A stretch of 64,000 bases of DNA from Teichococcus rhizosphaerae (GTDB lineage: Bacteria; Pseudomonadota; Alphaproteobacteria; Acetobacterales; Acetobacteraceae), in contig NZ_PDNU01000003.1 in NCBI RefSeq assembly GCF_002631185.1, forward strand, positions 62,001 through 126,000. Direction: 5' to 3'. Shown one piece after another: positions 59,801 through 64,000 of this stretch. The position numbers were made by a program, and so were the translations under genes. Positions within the stretch are counted from its first letter, which is position 1. Each line of letters opens with the position of its first letter. The notes beneath the pieces are model-generated. The model did no database searches, was not told the DNA's origin, and was given only the letters and a program-made list of their open reading frames with translations.

Positions 59801-62362
59801 TCAATGCACGCCATGGCGGAGGCGCTGCCGGGCATGGCGCGGCGCGCGGCCGGGGCCACGCGGGCGGCCTTGCTCGCCGGGGGAGCGTGGGGGCGGATGC
59901 GGGTTCAGCATCTCCAGCCCGAGCGTGCCGGTGAAGTGCTCGGCGCCTTCCGTGGCCTCCTCCACCAGCGCCTCGGCCTCGGCCAGCAGCGCGTCCTCGG
60001 CGGTGCCGGAAACCCATTCCCGCCCTTCCTCGATCAGCGCCGGCACGGCGAGGGGCGAGACGCGCTCCAGCACGAGGTGGCGGATGCGCCCCTGGATGCG
60101 CGCCAGCAGCGCGCCGATGCGGCCGACATCGGTGAGGCCGGCGGCGGCCTCGGCGCGGGTCGCGCGCAGCAGGATGTGGTCCGGCTGGTGGCGGCGCAGC
60201 ACGTCGTAGATCAGGTCGGCGCCCATGGTCATCTGCCGGCCGGACTTCTCGCGGCCCGGATGGTTCTTCTCCAGCAGCCCGGCGATGGTGGCGATGTTGC
60301 GGAAGGTGCGGCGCAGCATGGAGCTGTCGGCGATCCATTCCTCCAGCTCCTCGCCCAGCAGGTCCTCGGTGAAGAGGGCCGCCGCGTCCTCCACCGGAAA
60401 GGCGGACCAGGCGGCCACCACGTAGTCGGTGGCGAGGAAGCCCAGCGGCCCGAGGCCCAGGCGCTCCATCCGCTTGGTGACCAGCATCCCCAGCGTCTGG
60501 TGCGCGAGCCGCCCCTCGAAGCAATAGGCCACGGTGAACCAGCGCCCGCCGCGCGGGAACGTCTCCACCAGCAGCCCCTCGGCGGAGGGCAGCTCGGAGG
60601 CGTGGCCCTGCAGCCGCAGCCAGTCCCGCACCGGGCCGGGCAGGGCGCGCCACTGGCGCGGATCGGCGATGATGCCGCGCACCCGGCGGGCGAGGTGGGT
60701 GGAAAGCGGCAGCTTGGAGCCGGCATAGGCGGGCACGCGCGGCTCGCCCTCGCCGCCGCGGCTGACGATGACGGCGCTCACGTCCAGCGCCTCGTAGCGC
60801 AGCACCTGCCCGCCGAAGATGAAGGTGTGCCCCGGCTCCAGGGTGGAGACGAACCATTCCTCCACCTCGCCCAGCACCGGGCCGCCGCGCAGCCGCACCT
60901 TCATCAGCGGCGTCTCGACGATGGTGCCGAGGTTCATCCGCAGCTGCCGCGCCACCTGGGGGCCGCGCACATGGATCATCCCCTCGGCGTCGCGGAACAG
61001 CTTGCGGAAGCGCTCATAGCCGGAAAGGGCGTAGCCCCCATCCTCGACGAAGCGCAGCACGTCGTCGAAGTCGCCCCGGGCAAGGGCGGCATAGGGGGCG
61101 GCGCGGGTCACCTCGGCGTAGAGCGCGTCCGGGTGGAAGGGGGCGTGGCAGGCCATGGCCAGGATGTGCTGCGCCAGCACGTCGAGCCCGCCCGGGCGGG
61201 GCGGCTCGCCATCCATCTCGCCCGAGGCCACCGCCTGGATGGCGGCGCGGCACTCGATCACCTCGAAGCGGTTGGCGGGCACCAGGGCGGCGCGGCTGGC
61301 CTCGTCCATGCGGTGGTTGGCGCGGCCCACGCGCTGCAGCAGCCGCGCGACGCCCTTGGGCGCGCCCACCTGGATCACCTGGTCCACCGCGCCCCAGTCG
61401 ATGCCGAGGTCGAGCGAGGCGGTGGCGACCACGGCGCGCAGCCGGCCCTCCGCCATCGCCGCCTCCACGCGGCGCCTCTGCTCGACGGTGAGCGAGCCGT
61501 GATGCAGGGCGATGGGCAGGTTGTCGTCGTTCAGCCGCCACAGCGCCTGGAAGGCCAGCTCCGCCTGGGCGCGGGTGTTGACGAAGACGATGCTCACCGC
61601 CGCCGCCCGCAGCCGCGCATAGACCTCCGGCATGGAGGCGAGCCCCATATGCCCGCCCCAGGGCAGCCGTCCCTCGGGCAGGATGACGTCGAGCGCCGGC
61701 GCCGCGCCGCCGGTGGCGCGCACCAGCGCCACCGAGTCCGGCCGCGCATCCGGCGCCACCCAGGCGGCGATCGCCTCCGGATGCGCCACGGTGGCGGACA
61801 GGCCGACGCGGCGCAGCCGGGGCGCCAGCCGGGAAAGCCGGGCGAGGCAGAGGGCGAGCTGGTCGCCGCGCTTGGTGCCGGCCAGCGCGTGCACCTCGTC
61901 CACCACCGCGCAGGCGAGGTTGCCGAACATCTCCCCCGCTTCCGGCAGGGACAGCAGCAGGGACAGGCTTTCCGGCGTGGTGAGCAGGATGTGCGGCGGC
62001 GCCGCGCGCTGGCGGGCGCGGCGGTTGGCCGGCGTGTCCCCCGTGCGGGTCTCGATGCGGATGTCGAGGCCCATCTCCCCGACCGGCGCCAGCAGGTTGC
62101 GGGCGATGTCCACCGCCAGCGCCTTGAGCGGCGAGATGTAGAGGGTGTGCAGCCCCTCGCGCGGCGCCCCATCGCTTCCCGCCCGGTGCAGGTCGATCAG
62201 GCTGGGCAGGAAGCCAGCCAGCGTCTTGCCGCCGCCGGTGGGGGCCACCAGCAGCGCGGAGCGCCCCGCCCCGGCCGCCGCCAGCATGGCGAGCTGGTGG
62301 GGGCGGGGGCGCCAGCCGCGCGCGGCGAACCAGCTTTGAAACGGTTCCGGCAATGTTCCCAT
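59801..62362 (-). CDS. Ligase-associated DEXH-box helicase (Lhr-like)
   Basis: An 853-residue superfamily 2 DNA helicase: Walker A APTGGGKT (40-47), DEVH (155-158), LSATVAHPE, and helicase C motifs (QRVGRANHR), followed by the Lhr winged-helix and core domains. The length and C-terminus fit the Lhr2 type of the ligase-associated damage response set rather than the full-length 1500-residue Lhr. The tail is Pro/Arg-rich and variable. It is first gene of the lhr-pdeM-phr-phosphatase operon. Confidence 0.92.
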   Translation of the reverse strand: MGTLPEPFQSWFAARGWRPRPHQLAMLAAAGAGRSALLVAPTGGGKTLAGFLPSLIDLHRAGSDGAPREGLHTLYISPLKALAVDIARNLLAPVGEMGLDIRIETRTGDTPANRRARQRAAPPHILLTTPESLSLLLSLPEAGEMFGNLACAVVDEVHALAGTKRGDQLALCLARLSRLAPRLRRVGLSATVAHPEAIAAWVAPDARPDSVALVRATGGAAPALDVILPEGRLPWGGHMGLASMPEVYARLRAAAVSIVFVNTRAQAELAFQALWRLNDDNLPIALHHGSLTVEQRRRVEAAMAEGRLRAVVATASLDLGIDWGAVDQVIQVGAPKGVARLLQRVGRANHRMDEASRAALVPANRFEVIECRAAIQAVASGEMDGEPPRPGGLDVLAQHILAMACHAPFHPDALYAEVTRAAPYAALARGDFDDVLRFVEDGGYALSGYERFRKLFRDAEGMIHVRGPQVARQLRMNLGTIVETPLMKVRLRGGPVLGEVEEWFVSTLEPGHTFIFGGQVLRYEALDVSAVIVSRGGEGEPRVPAYAGSKLPLSTHLARRVRGIIADPRQWRALPGPVRDWLRLQGHASELPSAEGLLVETFPRGGRWFTVAYCFEGRLAHQTLGMLVTKRMERLGLGPLGFLATDYVVAAWSAFPVEDAAALFTEDLLGEELEEWIADSSMLRRTFRNIATIAGLLEKNHPGREKSGRQMTMGADLIYDVLRRHQPDHILLRATRAEAAAGLTDVGRIGALLARIQGRIRHLVLERVSPLAVPALIEEGREWVSGTAEDALLAEAEALVEEATEGAEHFTGTLGLEMLNPHPPPRSPGEQGRPRGPGRAPRHARQRLRHGVH

Positions 62363-62426
62363 CGGTGGGAGCGGATATGGCGGTGAAACCGCCCCCTGCC
62401 AAGCCGGGCTGTTTTATCGGGCCGCT

Positions 62427-62927
62427 TTACTGGAGCGCGCCCCAGCGATCGACCGCCGGCTCGGCGCTGGCCCATTTCCACCCTTCCGCCTGGCGGCAGG
62501 CGGTGGCGACGAACAGCCCCTCGGGCGGCGCTTCCGGCTTGCCGCCTGCCACCGAGAACAGCACCTCGCGGCAACTGGCCAGCGGCGTGTCGATCACCCG
62601 CGTCACCTGGAGCTGGCCATCGGCGTCGCTGTAGCCGAAGGGCAGGCCATGGGCGATCCGCCAGGGGCGGCTCTCGCCCGGCGCCATCTCGCCGGCGGCG
62701 CGGGCGATGGCGTCCTGCTCGTCCCGCTTCAGGCCGCGCATCCAGCCGCCGATGGCGGCGTTGGTGGCCGAGCGGACGCCGAGGCCCACCGCGTAGCCCA
62801 CCGCCGGATTGGCGGTGACGGCGCCGGTGGTGGCGCCCGAGACGGCGCCGCTGATGCCGCCGATCAGGTCGCAGCCGCCCAGCAGGAGGGCGCCCAGCGG
62901 CAGCGCCGCCAGGGCCAGGCGCCTCAC
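62427..62927 (-). CDS. Lipoprotein, paralogue of the upstream gene
   Basis: A 166-residue putative lipoprotein with a lipobox at LLLGGC (Cys19). The mature part has Gly/Ala-rich helices (SGAVSGATTGAVTANPAVGYAVGLG) of the type seen in glycine-zipper proteins, then a domain ending in WKWASAEPAVDRWGALQ. This C-terminus nearly repeats that of the neighbouring lipoprotein. The GTG start overlaps its stop (GTGA). Envelope location is likely; function unknown. Confidence 0.75.
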   Translation of the reverse strand: MRRLALAALPLGALLLGGCDLIGGISGAVSGATTGAVTANPAVGYAVGLGVRSATNAAIGGWMRGLKRDEQDAIARAAGEMAPGESRPWRIAHGLPFGYSDADGQLQVTRVIDTPLASCREVLFSVAGGKPEAPPEGLFVATACRQAEGWKWASAEPAVDRWGALQ

Positions 62928-63418
62928 TGCAACGCCCCCCAGCGCTCGGTGGCCGGCTCGGCGCTGGCCCATTTCCAGCGATTGCCGTTCTGGCAGATGA
63001 TGGCGGTGTAGAAATCGGCGGCCTTCTTCTCGGCCTCCACCGAGAAGACGATCTCGCGGCAGCGGAGCGACAGGGCGCCGATCTCGCGGCTGACCGTCAC
63101 CTGCCCGGCGCGGTCCTCGGCGATGGGCAGGCTGTGGGCGATGGACCAGCGCGCCACCGCGCCGGGCGCCAGCGGCCCGGCGGTGAGGGCGATGCGGTCC
63201 TGCTCGGCGCGCTGCAGGCGGCGCTGGGTGTATTGCAGCCCGGCCCGCGCCGCCGACTGCACGCCGATGCCGATGCCGGCGGCCACCGCGCCATTGTCAG
63301 TCACCGCATCGGCCAGGGCCGCGCCGCCGATGCCCGCGAGGTCGGCGGAACCCTCGGAGAGCACGGCGTTGCAGCCCGGCAGGGCCGCCAGAAGGGCGAG
63401 GAGGAACACGGGCTTCAT
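62924..63418 (-). CDS. Lipoprotein, first of a tandem paralogous pair
   Basis: A 164-residue putative lipoprotein (MKPVFLLALLAALPGC, Cys16) with GGAGGGA upstream. The N-terminal half is Gly/Ala-rich with a helical zipper-like segment, and the last 17 residues (WKWASAEPATERWGALQ) match the next gene. At DNA level the pair share 26 identical consecutive bases near their 3' ends (62455-62480 and 62952-62977). A local duplication is evident. Function unknown. Confidence 0.75.
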   Translation of the reverse strand: MKPVFLLALLAALPGCNAVLSEGSADLAGIGGAALADAVTDNGAVAAGIGIGVQSAARAGLQYTQRRLQRAEQDRIALTAGPLAPGAVARWSIAHSLPIAEDRAGQVTVSREIGALSLRCREIVFSVEAEKKAADFYTAIICQNGNRWKWASAEPATERWGALQ

Positions 63419-63563
63419 CGTTGGGCATCCCTCCTGGGCCATGTGTCCTGCACCCGGATAGCTCGGTTTTCCCTTCGGGGCCAAGTCCGGGCCGGCGGGC
63501 CGCCGGGGAACGCCGGCGCGCCGGGCCGGTTACGCCCCCATCGCCACCGGCCGGGAGAACGCC

Positions 63564-64000
63564 ATGAACCGCCTGAAATCCCTAACGGGCCGCCGCGCCT
63601 TCGGCGCCAGCCTGGCCGCCGGAGCCGGGGCCCTGTTCTGCGCCTGCGGCCAGGCGCGGGCGCAGCACGCGCCGCACGGCCAGGCGGGCGCGCCGGAGGT
63701 GCCGGGCGGGCCGCCCTCCACCCGCAACCGGGCGCTCGGCGCGGGGGCCGCGCTGCTGCAGACCAAGGCGCCGCTCAACGCCATGGATCTCTACCTGAAC
63801 GGCTTCCACTTCTACGCCGACGAGCTGGGCCGCGCCGTGGAGGCGCACCACTACTGCACCCACCTGACCGAGGAGATGCACCAGTGCGTCATCTTCGACG
63901 GCAACGAGGCGGGGGCGCGGCTGATCGGCATCGAGTACATCATCTCCGAGCGGCTGTTCCGCGAGCTGCCGGAGGAGGAGAAGCCGCTCTGGCACAGCCA
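63564..64000 (+). CDS. DUF1264 family exported protein, 3' end outside window
   Basis: The visible 145 residues start MNRLKSLTGRRAFGASLAAG, a twin-arginine-like signal followed by LFCAC, which could be a lipobox. The mature part (LYLNGFHFYADELGRAVEAHHYCTHLTEEMHQCVIFDG, GIEYIISERLF, WHSH) is typical of DUF1264, the family of plant oil-body-associated proteins and bacterial homologues of unknown function. GGAG precedes the ATG. It is cut by the window end. Confidence 0.85.
   Translation, partial: MNRLKSLTGRRAFGASLAAGAGALFCACGQARAQHAPHGQAGAPEVPGGPPSTRNRALGAGAALLQTKAPLNAMDLYLNGFHFYADELGRAVEAHHYCTHLTEEMHQCVIFDGNEAGARLIGIEYIISERLFRELPEEEKPLWHS

Overview
The window is very G+C-rich throughout by eye, and almost every gene prefers G or C at third codon positions. 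Gene content points to an alphaproteobacterium of the Acetobacteraceae/Rhodospirillales type (Roseomonas-like): a UPF0262/DUF983 pair, an RpoH with an intact RpoH box, a DacA carrying a SPOR domain, hisZ-purA, a ligase-associated Lhr/PdeM pair and a compact queuosine cluster. This is a chromosomal, mostly vertically inherited region. I see no phage, insertion sequence, integrase, plasmid gene or CRISPR array. The taxonomic call is inference from gene families, not a database search.

Layout. 1-6.1 kb: methionine salvage (mtnA, 3' end cut off), UPF0262, DUF983, a racemase, an Asp-rich exported protein, and a hydantoin/N-carbamoyl catabolic set (D-carbamoylase, dihydropyrimidinase-like amidohydrolase, two small coupled genes). 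6.2-12 kb: DacA-SPOR, then a LysR regulator divergent from prpD, a GNAT remnant and prpC (methylcitrate cycle). 12-18 kb: a histone-H1-like repeat protein, a 2-hydroxyacid dehydrogenase, a lipid kinase, and an otnK-otnC-mgsA operon. 18-22.2 kb: five tightly coupled genes (RibD-type reductase, zinc-less MDR dehydrogenase, divergent PTPS/QueD homologue, GT4 glycosyltransferase, methyltransferase) that look like an uncharacterised pterin- or deazaflavin-like modification pathway. 22.3-27.9 kb: queuosine genes queA-tgt-queF-queG, a small unknown, queC and a VUT-type precursor transporter. 28-32.8 kb: a catabolic operon of TPP enzyme, 3-hydroxyacyl-CoA-dehydrogenase-like protein, SDR and M20 amidohydrolase.

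32.8-41.7 kb: an operon of DUF2126/transglutaminase protein, circularly permuted ATP-grasp/alpha-E fusion, stand-alone transglutaminase, OpgC-type acyltransferase and SGNH hydrolase; its first three members match a predicted but uncharacterised amidoligase/peptide-modification system. 41.9-48.9 kb: lipoprotein, hisZ-purA, DUF5872-DUF3140, rpoH, rluD-type synthase, small membrane protein, DUF2256 protein and tRNA-Glu(CTC). 49-57.6 kb: an acyltransferase, gltA, a thermonuclease-fold protein, CYTH/CHAD protein, SixA phosphatase, DUF6134 protein, an LldD-type oxidase and a phosphatase. 57.6-64 kb: photolyase-pdeM-lhr repair genes, two tandem paralogous lipoproteins and a DUF1264 protein cut by the window end.

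Most operons use 1- or 4-nt stop/start overlaps (ATGA, GTGA, TGATG), implying translational coupling. The items most deserving follow-up are the 18-22 kb five-gene cluster, the ATP-grasp/transglutaminase operon, the 14-bp duplication that puts opgC out of frame with its nearest upstream ATG, the otnK-otnC-mgsA arrangement, and the H1-like repeat array.
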